Assembly: GCA_947166135.1 (NCBI GenBank)
Contig: CAMVDB010000001.1
Span: 1 to 64,000, forward strand
Length of the DNA: 64,000 nucleotides
Source: an uncultured Clostridia bacterium
GTDB lineage: Bacteria; Bacillota; Clostridia; Oscillospirales; Acutalibacteraceae
Direction: 5' to 3'
In this document: piece after piece, positions 47,035 through 56,801 of the stretch
How the letters are laid out: each line of letters begins with the position of its first letter
How positions within the stretch are numbered: the first letter of the stretch is position 1
The notes under the pieces: generated by a model
Seen by the model: the letters and a program-made list of their open reading frames with translations, nothing else
Told to the model about the DNA's origin: nothing
Database searches by the model: none
Position numbers and translations under genes: made by a program

Positions 47035-47063
47035 AAAGACTCCGGCAGAAACCGGAGTCTTTT
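47035..47063. terminator. Intrinsic terminator
   Basis: aaagactccgg...ccggagtcttttt. Confidence 0.8.
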
Positions 47064-47084
47064 TATGTGCTTTCGGTATGGCAA

Positions 47085-47855
47085 CTAACCTAACGCGACA
47101 TCCAGCGCCATCATGACGGTGAAGCCGAACGCGAACAGGAGCACGCCGATGCGGGAACGACCCTCTCCCGCCGCGTCGGGCAAGAGTTCCTCGGCGACGA
47201 CGTAGATCATTGCGCCCGCGGCAAAGCTCAGCAGATACGGCATCGCAGGGATCACCAACCCCGCGAAAAGGATCGTCAGCGCCCCGAACAGGGGTTCTAC
47301 CGCGCCGGACAGAACACCGCTGAGGAACGCTCTCGGCTTCTTTTGTCCTCCCGCATGCAAAGGCATGGAGATGATCGCGCCCTCGGGAAAGTTCTGTATC
47401 GCGATCCCGAGTGCCAGCGCAAAAGCGCCGCCTGCGGTGATATCGGCATTTCCCGACAGGAATCCCGCGTATACGACGCCGACCGCCATGCCCTCGGGAA
47501 TGTTGTGCAGGGTGACGGCGAGCACCATCATCAGCGTGCGCTTCTCACGGGAACCGGTATGCATCGCTTTGTGACAGAGGCGGGGGATCAGCCTCTCGAG
47601 CAGGATCAGAAACAGTACGCCCAGCCAGAATCCGATCACGGGCGGGATGAATTGCAGCCTGCCGAGCCGACTGCTCTGCTCCGTTGCGGGGATGATCAGA
47701 CTCCATACGGAGGCTGCGGTCATCACACCCGCCGCGAAGCCGTTAAGCGCTTTTGTGACTGCTGTACTCAGCGATCGCCTCATGAAGAATACGGCAGCCG
47801 ATCCGAGCGCCGTACCGATAAACGGGACCATCAGACCCCGAAATACGTGATTCAC
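47085..47855 (-). CDS. ZIP family metal transporter
   Basis: LAVTLHNIPEGMAVGVVYAG, ALGIAIQNFPEGAIISMPL. Confidence 0.9.
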   Translation of the reverse strand: MNHVFRGLMVPFIGTALGSAAVFFMRRSLSTAVTKALNGFAAGVMTAASVWSLIIPATEQSSRLGRLQFIPPVIGFWLGVLFLILLERLIPRLCHKAMHTGSREKRTLMMVLAVTLHNIPEGMAVGVVYAGFLSGNADITAGGAFALALGIAIQNFPEGAIISMPLHAGGQKKPRAFLSGVLSGAVEPLFGALTILFAGLVIPAMPYLLSFAAGAMIYVVAEELLPDAAGEGRSRIGVLLFAFGFTVMMALDVALG

Positions 47856-47937
47856 ATCTATCTTTCCTTATGTTGATTATCTGTATAGAAACATTGTTGT
47901 TCCGTATTATTCTATGCGAAAGACAGGGGAGAGGTGA

Positions 47938-47978
47938 GGGGAGTTAGGAGTGAGGAGTCGGAAGTCAGGAATGGGATG
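47938..47978. repeat. Degenerate heptanucleotide repeat tract
   Basis: ggggagttaggagtgaggagtcggaagtcaggaatggg, ~7-bp period. Confidence 0.6.
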
Positions 47979-48120
47979 CGGGCAATTGAAAAAAATGAAT
48001 TGTACTGATATTTAATTCCATAAGCGAATAATAGTCTGATTATAATTCCGAAACAGAAAATTGGATTCTGCTTTTTTCTCTTAAGGCAACAGGATTCTTT
48101 AAAAATCTCGATTCTTTTTA

Positions 48121-48149
48121 TTGACTTTTACTACTCAAGTCTGTATAAT
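48121..48149 (+). promoter_or_regulatory. Sigma70/SigA-type promoter for secDF
   Basis: ttgact N17 tataat; followed by ttcagcgc-ctgt-gcgctgaa hairpin at 48182-48201. Confidence 0.7.
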
Positions 48150-48252
48150 TAATCTGTTATTGTGGATTTTTATATTGGTGTTTCAGCGCCTGTGCGCTGA
48201 ATTCCTGTAGAAATCCCGCAGAAGAACAGAAAAAAACATGGAGGTCCAAGGC

Positions 48253-49590
48253 ATGAAAAGAATTTCTAAGCCTGTATTCTTCATTGTCGCGATCCTCATC
48301 ATTTGCTTTGCCGTTACGGCTACCGTCGGCGTAAAGTATTATGAGGGCGATATCCAGAAGACCACGATCAAGGGTATCAGCGACATCAGATGGGGAATTG
48401 ACATCCGCGGCGGCGTTGAGGCGAGCTTTAAGCCCGCCGGCGATATCGACGCTACGGATGAGCAGTTAGAATCTGCTAAATCGATCATCGAGACCCGTAT
48501 GGTCTCGAACGGCATCACCGACTATGAGATCTACTCCGACAAGGGCAGCGATCGTATCATCGTTCGTTTCCCGTGGAAGGAAGATGACACCAACTTCGAC
48601 CCGGTCGCGGCGGTCGACGAGCTGGCGGCTACCGCTAAGCTGACCTTCCGCAATCCCTCCGGCGAGACCGTCATGGACGGTTCCGCGGTCGCGAGCGCTT
48701 CGGTCGGCGTTGATACATCCGACGGTAAGGCGGGTCAGTATATCGTACAGCTCGAGCTTACCTCCGAGGGCGCTAAGACCTTCGCCGACGTTACCTCTCA
48801 GTATCTGAACCAGCAGATCGCTATCTACATGGACGATACCATGCTGAGTAATCCTACCGTACAGAGCGTTATCTCCGAGGGTAAGGCACAGATCACCGGT
48901 AACTTCGACGCTGAATCCGCGACTAAGCTTGCGAACCAGATCAACGGCGGTGCGCTGCCCTTCGGTCTGGAGGCTGCTTCCTACAGCGGTATCAGCCCGA
49001 CGCTGGGTCAGAACTCTCTGACCGCGATGGGCTATGCGGCGATCATCGCCTTTGCTCTGATCGCGCTCTTCATGATCATCAAGTACCGCGTACCCGGCTT
49101 CGTAGCCGTTATCGCGCTGATCGGTCAGATGGCGTTGTCTATCGCAGCGGTTACCCGTTATTTCAGCGTGTTCAACTCCTTCACCATGACCCTGCCCGGT
49201 ATCGCCGGTCTGATCCTGTCGGTCGGTATGGGTGTTGACGCGAACATCATCACCGCCGAGCGTATCAAGGAAGAGTTCCGGGCCGGTAAGACCCTTGACA
49301 GTGCGATCGAGACCGGTACCAAGAACTCCCTGACCGCGATCATCGACGGTAACATGACCATCGTCATCGTATCCGTCATCCTGCTGCTGGTCTTCGGCCC
49401 GTCCAACATCCTGTCTTGGATCTTCGGCGAGTCCACCACCGGTACCATCTATGCCTTCGGTTATACCCTTTTGATGGGTGTTATCTCTAACTTCATCATG
49501 GGCGTATGGCTCTCCAGAGTCATGCTCAAGAGCATCGTAGGTCTCAATCCCCTGCGTAAAAAGTGGCTGTTTGGAGGTGAGGGTAAATGA
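48253..49590 (+). CDS. secD: Protein translocase subunit SecD
   Basis: IRWGIDIRGGVEASF...GMGVDANIITAERIKEE; start 48253 preferred (ggagg SD). Confidence 0.95.
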   Translation: MKRISKPVFFIVAILIICFAVTATVGVKYYEGDIQKTTIKGISDIRWGIDIRGGVEASFKPAGDIDATDEQLESAKSIIETRMVSNGITDYEIYSDKGSDRIIVRFPWKEDDTNFDPVAAVDELAATAKLTFRNPSGETVMDGSAVASASVGVDTSDGKAGQYIVQLELTSEGAKTFADVTSQYLNQQIAIYMDDTMLSNPTVQSVISEGKAQITGNFDAESATKLANQINGGALPFGLEAASYSGISPTLGQNSLTAMGYAAIIAFALIALFMIIKYRVPGFVAVIALIGQMALSIAAVTRYFSVFNSFTMTLPGIAGLILSVGMGVDANIITAERIKEEFRAGKTLDSAIETGTKNSLTAIIDGNMTIVIVSVILLLVFGPSNILSWIFGESTTGTIYAFGYTLLMGVISNFIMGVWLSRVMLKSIVGLNPLRKKWLFGGEGK

Positions 49591-50525
49591 AAAAGACGTT
49601 AAACTTCATCGGTAAGAGCAAGGTGTTCTTCGGCATCTCCCTCGCAATCATCGCCATCGGTCTTGTCTGCAACATCATCTTCGGCGCTACCCTCGACATC
49701 CAGTTCAAGGGCGGTACCATCGCGAACTATTCCTACGTCGGCGATATCGACGAGGCTGCTTTGAAGGATACGATCCAGAAGGCGACCGATCAGGAGGTAT
49801 CCTTCACGATCGCTCAGGATATCATGAACAACACCTCCGATCAGAAGGCGTATTCCGTCTCGATCCAGTTCTCCGGCAACAACAGCGTTGAGTCCAGCGT
49901 TCTGGACGGCGTTACCAAGGCGCTGGAGGAGAAGTTCCCCGATAATAACTTCCAGTACAAAGAGACTTCATCCGTCGAGGCTTCGATGGGCGTGAAGTTC
50001 CTCCTGAAGTGTCTGACCGCGGTCGCGATCGCTTCCGTACTCATGGTCATCTATGTAACCATCCGCTTCAAGCGTATCGGCGGTTTGTCCGCCGGCGTTA
50101 TGGCGCTGGTTGCCTTGTTCCATGATGTGGCGATGATCTACTTTATGTACGTCATCTTCCGTATGCCGATCGACTCGAACTTCATTGCTGTCGTCCTGAT
50201 GATCATCGGTTACTCGCTGAACGATACCATCGTTATCTACGACCGTGTCCGTGAGGAACGCCGTCTGGCAGGCCCCAAGGCGGATATCGCCGATGTCTTC
50301 AACCGCAGCGCGTCAGCGGTTATGGGTCGTACCATCGCCACCTCCGTTACTACGCTGGCTGCGATCGGCACCGTTTATGTTGTCGCTCTCGTTTTCAACC
50401 TTACTTCGGTACAGGGCTTCGCTCTGCCGATGATGATCGGTATTGTTTCCGGCTGCTACTCCTCCCTGTGCATCGCAGGTCCTCTGTGGGTGGCTTGGAA
50501 CAAGCGCAAGAGCAAAACTGCGTAA
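49587..50525 (+). CDS. secF: Protein translocase subunit SecF
   Basis: LDIQFKGGTIANYSY, GYSLNDTIVIYDRVREERR. Confidence 0.95.
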   Translation: MKKTLNFIGKSKVFFGISLAIIAIGLVCNIIFGATLDIQFKGGTIANYSYVGDIDEAALKDTIQKATDQEVSFTIAQDIMNNTSDQKAYSVSIQFSGNNSVESSVLDGVTKALEEKFPDNNFQYKETSSVEASMGVKFLLKCLTAVAIASVLMVIYVTIRFKRIGGLSAGVMALVALFHDVAMIYFMYVIFRMPIDSNFIAVVLMIIGYSLNDTIVIYDRVREERRLAGPKADIADVFNRSASAVMGRTIATSVTTLAAIGTVYVVALVFNLTSVQGFALPMMIGIVSGCYSSLCIAGPLWVAWNKRKSKTA

Positions 50526-50548
50526 ACAAATCTATTACATCAAGTTTA

Positions 50549-50577
50549 ACGGCACCGTTCATTCGAGCGGTGCCGTT
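50549..50577 (+). terminator. Intrinsic terminator
   Basis: aacggcaccg...cggtgccgtt. Confidence 0.75.
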
Positions 50578-50644
50578 TCTGTATTTACTTTGTAAGGTTC
50601 CGTGATCACCGGAAATCGGCAAGGGTCGGCTGGTTATAATGCTT

Positions 50645-51025
50645 TTAAAGAATATTATCCCATCTCAGCTGCTTCGACTGACGGATGGATTGGATCTCCC
50701 GTCTCGCACATGCGGAGGTCGCAAGGAACTCTGCACTGCTGCCTGTCTGTGCGTAGCGTATCATCATCATGAGGTCGCTCTCGATATCGCCGACCTCGCT
50801 GTGGTACATAAAGATGTTGAATATCCCGCTTTGATTCCTGAATCGATTGTTCAGGCGCTTTGCTGTCGATTCCGCCCCGATGAAGTCATGCTCCTCCATC
50901 CGTTGATCCGCTTCTTCCAGCATACGGAGATAGACGTTTGAATTTGATGTGACATAGCTGTATTCTGTGATACCCAGTAAGAGCGAAAGCGCGATCATTA
51001 CCAGTGCGATCCATCCTCTTTTCAT
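50645..51025 (-). CDS. DUF4363-like small membrane-anchored protein
   Basis: Single N-terminal TM; coupled to DUF421 gene by 4-bp overlap. Confidence 0.6.
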   Translation of the reverse strand: MKRGWIALVMIALSLLLGITEYSYVTSNSNVYLRMLEEADQRMEEHDFIGAESTAKRLNNRFRNQSGIFNIFMYHSEVGDIESDLMMMIRYAQTGSSAEFLATSACARREIQSIRQSKQLRWDNIL

Positions 51026-51573
51026 TTTTGTTCCTCCTGTATCTCGCTGAGTTCATCCTGCAGTTCCTTACTGCTGATGCTGTCGCCGCTGAGGGCTTCA
51101 TCCGTCAGCACGCTCAGCGTGCCGTTGGGCTCGATGATCCCGTAGCGTACGCTGCTTTCGTCGCTCAGCTCCTTCTCCCGAAGCAGGGAGTAAAGATCCT
51201 CGTGGCTGATGCGCAGACGGTGGAGCTCACTGTCGATGATCCTGCCATCCTTGATAACGACGATCGGATGACCGCAGATCAGGGCTCTTGCCTTACGGCT
51301 TTTCATCATCAGGAGCGAGATCAAAAGCTCGATTGCGACGATCATCATGATCGGGACCAGGGAGTTCAGCAGGGGACGTTCGGCGTTTTCGAGCGGGAGA
51401 GAGGCGACCTCCGAGATAATCAGCGTGATCACGAGCTCCGAGGTCTGCATGTCGCTGACCTGCCGCTTGCCCATAACGCGCAGCGCCGCCGTCACAACGA
51501 TGTAAATCACGATGGTGCGTATCAGAATTGTCAACATATATATCACCGTTGTTATCTTGTGAAAAACCGCCAA
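51022..51573 (-). CDS. DUF421 (YetF-like) membrane protein
   Basis: RVMGKRQVSDMQTSELVITLIISEVASLPLEN. Confidence 0.85.
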   Translation of the reverse strand: MAVFHKITTVIYMLTILIRTIVIYIVVTAALRVMGKRQVSDMQTSELVITLIISEVASLPLENAERPLLNSLVPIMMIVAIELLISLLMMKSRKARALICGHPIVVIKDGRIIDSELHRLRISHEDLYSLLREKELSDESSVRYGIIEPNGTLSVLTDEALSGDSISSKELQDELSEIQEEQK

Positions 51574-51722
51574 AATTATGTATGCAATTTCTGCATGAAA
51601 AAATGCATATTTCTTTATAAGTATTATAAATTATACTAAATGGAGTATAATTACCATGTATACGTTAAAAGTGTAACAATGCGCTTTTGTTCTCAAAATA
51701 ACAGTCAGAAAGAAGGCTTATT

Positions 51723-52691
51723 ATGAACGCGAGTCCGTATTATGTAACTCTCAAACGCCTGATCGACGAGATCGGGCTGACCGAATACTACATGCCTGTC
51801 GATCCTGAGGAGGTACACATCACTGTCTCGGACGTTGACCGCCCCGGACTCGAGCTGGTCGGTCATTTGAAGTATTACGACAGCCGATACCTGATCGCCT
51901 TCGGACTGACGGAGATGTCTTTCCTGGAAGGCGAGAGTGAAGAGAAGCAGCGCGAGCAGTTGGAGCCGATCGTGTCGAAGATCCCGCCCGCCCTGGTGAT
52001 CGCCCGCGATATCGAGCCTCTGCCGGTGATGCTGGAGCTTGCGAAGAAGTACAAGGTGCCGATCGTGACCTCTACGGACACTACCTCGGTACTGGACGCG
52101 GCGATCGTATCCTTCCTGAATGTCGAGCTTGCGCCGCGCATCACTCGCCACGGCGTACTGGTCGAGGTGTACGGCGAAGGATGCCTGCTGATCGGCGACA
52201 GCGGCGTAGGTAAATCCGAGACCGCGATCGAGCTGATCAAGCGCGGCCATCGACTTATCGCCGATGACGCCGTCGAAATCAAGCGCGTCTCGAAGAAATC
52301 CCTCATCGGTTCTTCTCCCGAGAATATCCGCCACTTCATCGAGCTGCGCGGCATCGGTATCATCAACGCCCGCCGTATCTTCGGTATCGGCGCGGTCAAG
52401 GTGAGCGAGAAGATCGATCTGGTCATCAACCTCGAGCTGTGGAATTCGAAGAAGGTCTATGACCGCATGGGTATGGATAACGAGTATATGGAGATCCTCG
52501 GTCTGGAAATCCCCGTCGTCACCATCCCCGTCAAGCCCGGCAGAAACCTCGCTGTCATCATTGAGGTCGCCGCGATGAATCATCGCCAGAAGAAGATGGG
52601 CTACAACGGCGCCCAGGAGCTCCTGCAAAACCTCGGTATGGACATCAGCCCCGACGATATCGGCAAAAAGAAGATCGATACGAACTGGTGA
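51723..52691 (+). CDS. hprK: HPr kinase/phosphorylase
   Basis: GVLVEVYGEGCLLIGDSGVGKSETAIELIKRGHRLIADD. Confidence 0.95.
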   Translation: MNASPYYVTLKRLIDEIGLTEYYMPVDPEEVHITVSDVDRPGLELVGHLKYYDSRYLIAFGLTEMSFLEGESEEKQREQLEPIVSKIPPALVIARDIEPLPVMLELAKKYKVPIVTSTDTTSVLDAAIVSFLNVELAPRITRHGVLVEVYGEGCLLIGDSGVGKSETAIELIKRGHRLIADDAVEIKRVSKKSLIGSSPENIRHFIELRGIGIINARRIFGIGAVKVSEKIDLVINLELWNSKKVYDRMGMDNEYMEILGLEIPVVTIPVKPGRNLAVIIEVAAMNHRQKKMGYNGAQELLQNLGMDISPDDIGKKKIDTNW

Positions 52692-52826
52692 GATCGGAGA
52701 ACGGTTAACGGAGAATGGATAACGGTTGCGGGAAACGCTTTGCGTTTTGGTTTTCTATATCAACGGGTGAGGGCTTAGCTCTCCTTTCGGCATGATTTGT
52801 TATCCGAATTATAACATGGAGTTATT

Positions 52827-53723
52827 ATGAACATAATTGATATTATAATTGACAAGGGTATATCATACATCGAGAACGAGCCGATGAGCGCGCATACGAC
52901 GTTTAAGATCGGCGGCGCTGCGGATGTGCTCGTGACGGTGCGTAACGTTGACGAGCTGAAAGCGACCGTCGACGCCTGTAAGGATTGCGGCGTACCCTAT
53001 ATGATCCTCGGCAACGGATCGAACCTTCTGGTTTCCGACGACGGTATCGAGGGCGCTGTGATCGCGCTCGACGGCGACTTTAAGCAGATCTCGGTCGATG
53101 GTACGGTCATCACTGCCGGAGCGGGCGCAAAGCTCTCTCGGCTCTGTACCGTGGCTCTTGAGAACGGTCTGACCGGCTTGGAGTTCGCCTACGGTATCCC
53201 CGGTACGGTCGGCGGCGCGATGTATATGAACGCCGGCGCTTACGGCGGCGAGATGAAGGATGTCGCGCTGAGCGTGACTGCGCTGACTGCGGACGGTGAG
53301 ATCGTTGAGGTTCCTGCCGCGGAGCTTGAGATGGGTTATCGTACCAGTATTTTTAAGAAGAACAACAGTATTATTCTATTTTCGAAATATAAGTTAAATA
53401 ACGGTGACAAAATCGCCATCAAAGCGCAGATGGATGACGTAATGAATCGCCGTAAAACCAAGCAGCCGTTGGAGTATCCCTCCGCAGGGTCGGTATTCAA
53501 GCGTCCCGAGGGCGCTTTCGCCGGTACGCTGATCGAACAGTGCGGACTCAAGGGAACGACCGTCGGCGGTGCTCAGGTCAGCGAAAAGCACGCGGGCTTT
53601 ATCATCAACGTCGGCGGGGCGACCTGTGAGGACGTGATGGGGCTGGTTGCTCTGATACAGGAGACCGTCAAGCGTGAGACCGGCTTCGAGCTGGAGCGCG
53701 AGATCATCCGTACAGGGAGGTAA
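52827..53723 (+). CDS. murB: UDP-N-acetylmuramate dehydrogenase
   Basis: HTTFKIGGAADVLV, ILGNGSNLLVSD, YPSAGSVFKRP. Confidence 0.95.
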   Translation: MNIIDIIIDKGISYIENEPMSAHTTFKIGGAADVLVTVRNVDELKATVDACKDCGVPYMILGNGSNLLVSDDGIEGAVIALDGDFKQISVDGTVITAGAGAKLSRLCTVALENGLTGLEFAYGIPGTVGGAMYMNAGAYGGEMKDVALSVTALTADGEIVEVPAAELEMGYRTSIFKKNNSIILFSKYKLNNGDKIAIKAQMDDVMNRRKTKQPLEYPSAGSVFKRPEGAFAGTLIEQCGLKGTTVGGAQVSEKHAGFIINVGGATCEDVMGLVALIQETVKRETGFELEREIIRTGR

Positions 53724-53725
53724 GT

Positions 53726-54592
53726 ATGGAATTCGTGATCGTCACCGGCTTGTCCGGCGCGGGTAAGACCAACGCCCTGCATGCGATGGAGGATATCGGC
53801 TTCTACTGCGTCGATAACCTGCCGCCGCTGCTGTTCGATACCTTCTATGACCTGTGCGAGAATTCCGCCGACAGAAGGATGAAGCAGGTCGCTGTTGTAG
53901 CCGACGCCCGTTCAGGCGAGATGTTCGCCGATATCGCGGACGTTATCAACAAGCTCCACGCGGAAGGTAAGCAATTCAAGATCCTGTTCCTCGACGCAAA
54001 GCAGGATACTCTGATCGTTCGCTTCAAGGAGACCAGACGTAAGCATCCGCTGATCGGCGAGATCATCTCCGGCTCCGTTGAAGAGGCGGTCGGTCTTGAA
54101 GTTGAGCTGATGAAGAACGTCAAGACGATGGCGGATTACGTCATCGATACGACTCTTATGGCGCCCGGAGAGCTCAAGGAGCGTGTGACCACGCTGTTCA
54201 CTGCGGGAGCGGGCGATACCATGCTGATTACCTGTATCTCCTTCGGCTACAAGTACGGGATCCCGCCCGAGGCGGATCTGGTATTCGATATGCGCTGTCT
54301 GCCCAACCCTTTCTATGTCAAGGAGCTTAAATCGCTGACCGGCCTCGATGAACCTGTCAGGGACTACATCCTCAGCTTTGAAGTCACCGGTCAGTTCGTA
54401 CAGAAATTATACGATTTTCTCGATTACACCGTCTCTCTGTATCAGCAGGAGGGCAAGAGCGAGCTGGTCATCGGCGTCGGCTGTACGGGCGGTAAGCACC
54501 GTTCCGTCACGGTTGCGCGTCTGCTCAATCTCCATTTCACCGAAAACGGCTTGAAGTCGTCCATCCACCACCGGGATATCTGGAAAGCGTAA
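53726..54592 (+). CDS. rapZ: RNase adapter/nucleotide-binding protein RapZ
   Basis: VTGLSGAGKTNALHAMEDIGFYCVDNLPP; GCTGGKHRSV. Confidence 0.95.
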   Translation: MEFVIVTGLSGAGKTNALHAMEDIGFYCVDNLPPLLFDTFYDLCENSADRRMKQVAVVADARSGEMFADIADVINKLHAEGKQFKILFLDAKQDTLIVRFKETRRKHPLIGEIISGSVEEAVGLEVELMKNVKTMADYVIDTTLMAPGELKERVTTLFTAGAGDTMLITCISFGYKYGIPPEADLVFDMRCLPNPFYVKELKSLTGLDEPVRDYILSFEVTGQFVQKLYDFLDYTVSLYQQEGKSELVIGVGCTGGKHRSVTVARLLNLHFTENGLKSSIHHRDIWKA

Positions 54593-54593
54593 A

Positions 54594-54719
54594 TAATTAG
54601 GAATTAGGAGTTAGGAGTTAGGAATTATAAACGTTTAAATGAGATTGACAACGGGATGAGAAGCTTAGCATGATCTCTTGTAATTCCTCATTCCTCATTC
54701 CTGATTCCTCATTGAATTA
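54594..54719. repeat. Heptanucleotide repeats in inverted arrangement
   Basis: taattaggaattaggagttaggagttaggaatta and taattcctcattcctcattcctgattcctcattgaatta. Confidence 0.75.
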
Positions 54720-55643
54720 ATGTCATTTTCAACCGATACCAAACGCGAAATTTGTCAGAAGCTCTCGACGCGCGTACCGCTGCAGTACAGCGAGCTGTAC
54801 GCGATGCTGCTGCTCTCGCGGGAGTTCAGCCCGAAGAGCATCGTTTTCAAGACCGAGAACGAACACGCCTTTTCGCATTTCATCTTTTTACTGAATAAAC
54901 TTTTTAAAGCAAAGTGTGAAGTCACCGCTCCGATGCGCGGCGAATCGGGGAAAAACCGAAACTATACCGCTGTCGTGACTTCTCCCGAGAAATGCCGCAA
55001 GATCTATGAACGCTACGGTCATGATGAGCACGAGGTCAATCTGCGTGTGAACCGCGCCAACATCGACGACGAAGATGAACAGCGCGCCTTTATCCGCGGG
55101 GCGTTCCTCGCCGGAGGCTCCGTGACCGATCCCGAGAAGGGCTATCACCTTGAGATTGCCGTCAGCCATCGCAACCTGTGCATGGATATCTGCCGCATCA
55201 TCAGCGAGATACCTGACTGTGATATCCGGGCAAAGTTTCTCTCCCGCGGCGGCACTTACATCGCCTATATCAAGGACAGCGAGCAGATCACTGATTTGTT
55301 GACCTATATGGGCGCGGTGGTGGCTTCGATGAATATTATGGGTACTAAAGCGCTCAAGCAGGTGCGCAACACCGCGAACCGCCGCGCGAATTCCGAGATC
55401 GCGAATCTGCAGAAGACTGCTTCCGCGTCGGCGCGGCAGATCAAGGCGATCAAAAAGCTCAGGAAGAACGGCAGGATCAACCTGCTGCCCGACGAGCTCA
55501 AGGAGGTCGCGAGCCTGCGCTACGATTACCCTGAGCTGACCCTGCGCGAGCTGGGTGCGATGCTCGACCCGCCGATCTCCCGCAGCGGCGTGAACCATCG
55601 ACTCGAGAAGATTATCCGCATGGCGGAGGAAGAGGATTCATGA
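54720..55643 (+). CDS. whiA: DNA-binding protein WhiA
   Basis: SFSTDTKREICQKL...LRELGAMLDPPISRSGVNHRLEKI. Confidence 0.95.
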   Translation: MSFSTDTKREICQKLSTRVPLQYSELYAMLLLSREFSPKSIVFKTENEHAFSHFIFLLNKLFKAKCEVTAPMRGESGKNRNYTAVVTSPEKCRKIYERYGHDEHEVNLRVNRANIDDEDEQRAFIRGAFLAGGSVTDPEKGYHLEIAVSHRNLCMDICRIISEIPDCDIRAKFLSRGGTYIAYIKDSEQITDLLTYMGAVVASMNIMGTKALKQVRNTANRRANSEIANLQKTASASARQIKAIKKLRKNGRINLLPDELKEVASLRYDYPELTLRELGAMLDPPISRSGVNHRLEKIIRMAEEEDS

Positions 55644-55879
55644 TGAAGGATTATAACGAGATGAACTTTGAACAGGCTTACGAAGCCTTGAACGAGCTTG
55701 TCACAAAGCTGGAGGACCCCGCCACCAAGCTTGACGAGAGTATCGAGCTTTACGAGCAGGCGTGTAAGCTTGTGGTACTCTGTCGACGCAAGCTCAATGA
55801 CAGCAAAGTCAAGATCACCGATATAAATGAGCGGATCGCCGAGCTTGAGAAGAACGGCGAGTCGCTAACCGAGGAATAA
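55640..55879 (+). CDS. xseB: Exodeoxyribonuclease VII small subunit
   Basis: NFEQAYEALNELVTKLEDPATKLDESIELYEQACKLV. Confidence 0.9.
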   Translation: MMKDYNEMNFEQAYEALNELVTKLEDPATKLDESIELYEQACKLVVLCRRKLNDSKVKITDINERIAELEKNGESLTEE

Positions 55880-55880
55880 G

Positions 55881-56753
55881 ATGAAGAATTATGTCGCGGC
55901 GATCGAAGCCGCTCTTGAAGGATATATTCCCACAGGGAATTATAAAGAACAAAAACTGTTGGACGCGGTTCGCTACTCTCTGCTCCTGCCCGGTAAGCGT
56001 GTGCGTCCTTCGCTGACGCTCTCTTTCGCTGAGCTGTGCGGCGGCACCGTTGAAGAAGCGATGCCCTTTGCCTGTGCGGTGGAGATGGTTCATGCCTACT
56101 CCCTGATCCACGACGATATGCCGTGTATGGATGATGACGATTATCGCCGTGGTAAGCCCGCGAATCATAAGGTCTACGGCGAGAATATCGCGCTTCTGGC
56201 GGGTGACGCCCTGCAGAGTATGGCGTATATGACGATGCTCGGTAATCTGTCCGTTGCCGCTGTCGGCGGCGACAGAGCCGCCCGCGCGGCGCGAGTACTG
56301 TCCGAAAAATCCGGTGTACTCGGTATGGTGGGCGGTCAGACGATCGACCTGAGTATCGAGCATCGGCACGTTGATATCGAGACCGTTCAGCTGATGGAGG
56401 AGAAGAAGACCGCCAACCTGATCGAAGCCGCCTGCATGATGGGGTGTATCGTTGCGGGTGCATCCGAGCAGCAGATCGGCGCCGCCGAGCGCTATGCGCA
56501 CGCGATCGGACTTGCCTTCCAGATCGTTGACGATATTCTCGACGTTACGTCGACCGCCGAGGAGCTGGGGAAGCCCATCGGCTCCGACGCGGATAACGAG
56601 AAGAACACCTTCATGTCCCTCTTGGGGATCGATCGCTGCCGCGAGCTCGTCGGCGAGCTGACCGAAGAAGCGATCAAAGCGCTCGACGCATTTGACGGCG
56701 ATACATCCGATCTGGTGGATTTTGCCGTCCGTCTCGCGAACAGAAGAAAATAA
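55881..56753 (+). CDS. ispA: Polyprenyl (farnesyl) diphosphate synthase
   Basis: LLPGKRVRPSLTL, HAYSLIHDDMPCMDDDDYRRGKP, FQIVDDILD. Confidence 0.95.
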   Translation: MKNYVAAIEAALEGYIPTGNYKEQKLLDAVRYSLLLPGKRVRPSLTLSFAELCGGTVEEAMPFACAVEMVHAYSLIHDDMPCMDDDDYRRGKPANHKVYGENIALLAGDALQSMAYMTMLGNLSVAAVGGDRAARAARVLSEKSGVLGMVGGQTIDLSIEHRHVDIETVQLMEEKKTANLIEAACMMGCIVAGASEQQIGAAERYAHAIGLAFQIVDDILDVTSTAEELGKPIGSDADNEKNTFMSLLGIDRCRELVGELTEEAIKALDAFDGDTSDLVDFAVRLANRRK

Positions 56754-56801
56754 CGCGACAGTACCCAAGGCAAATCTGTCGCATAACCTGATTGATTGAT
56801 T

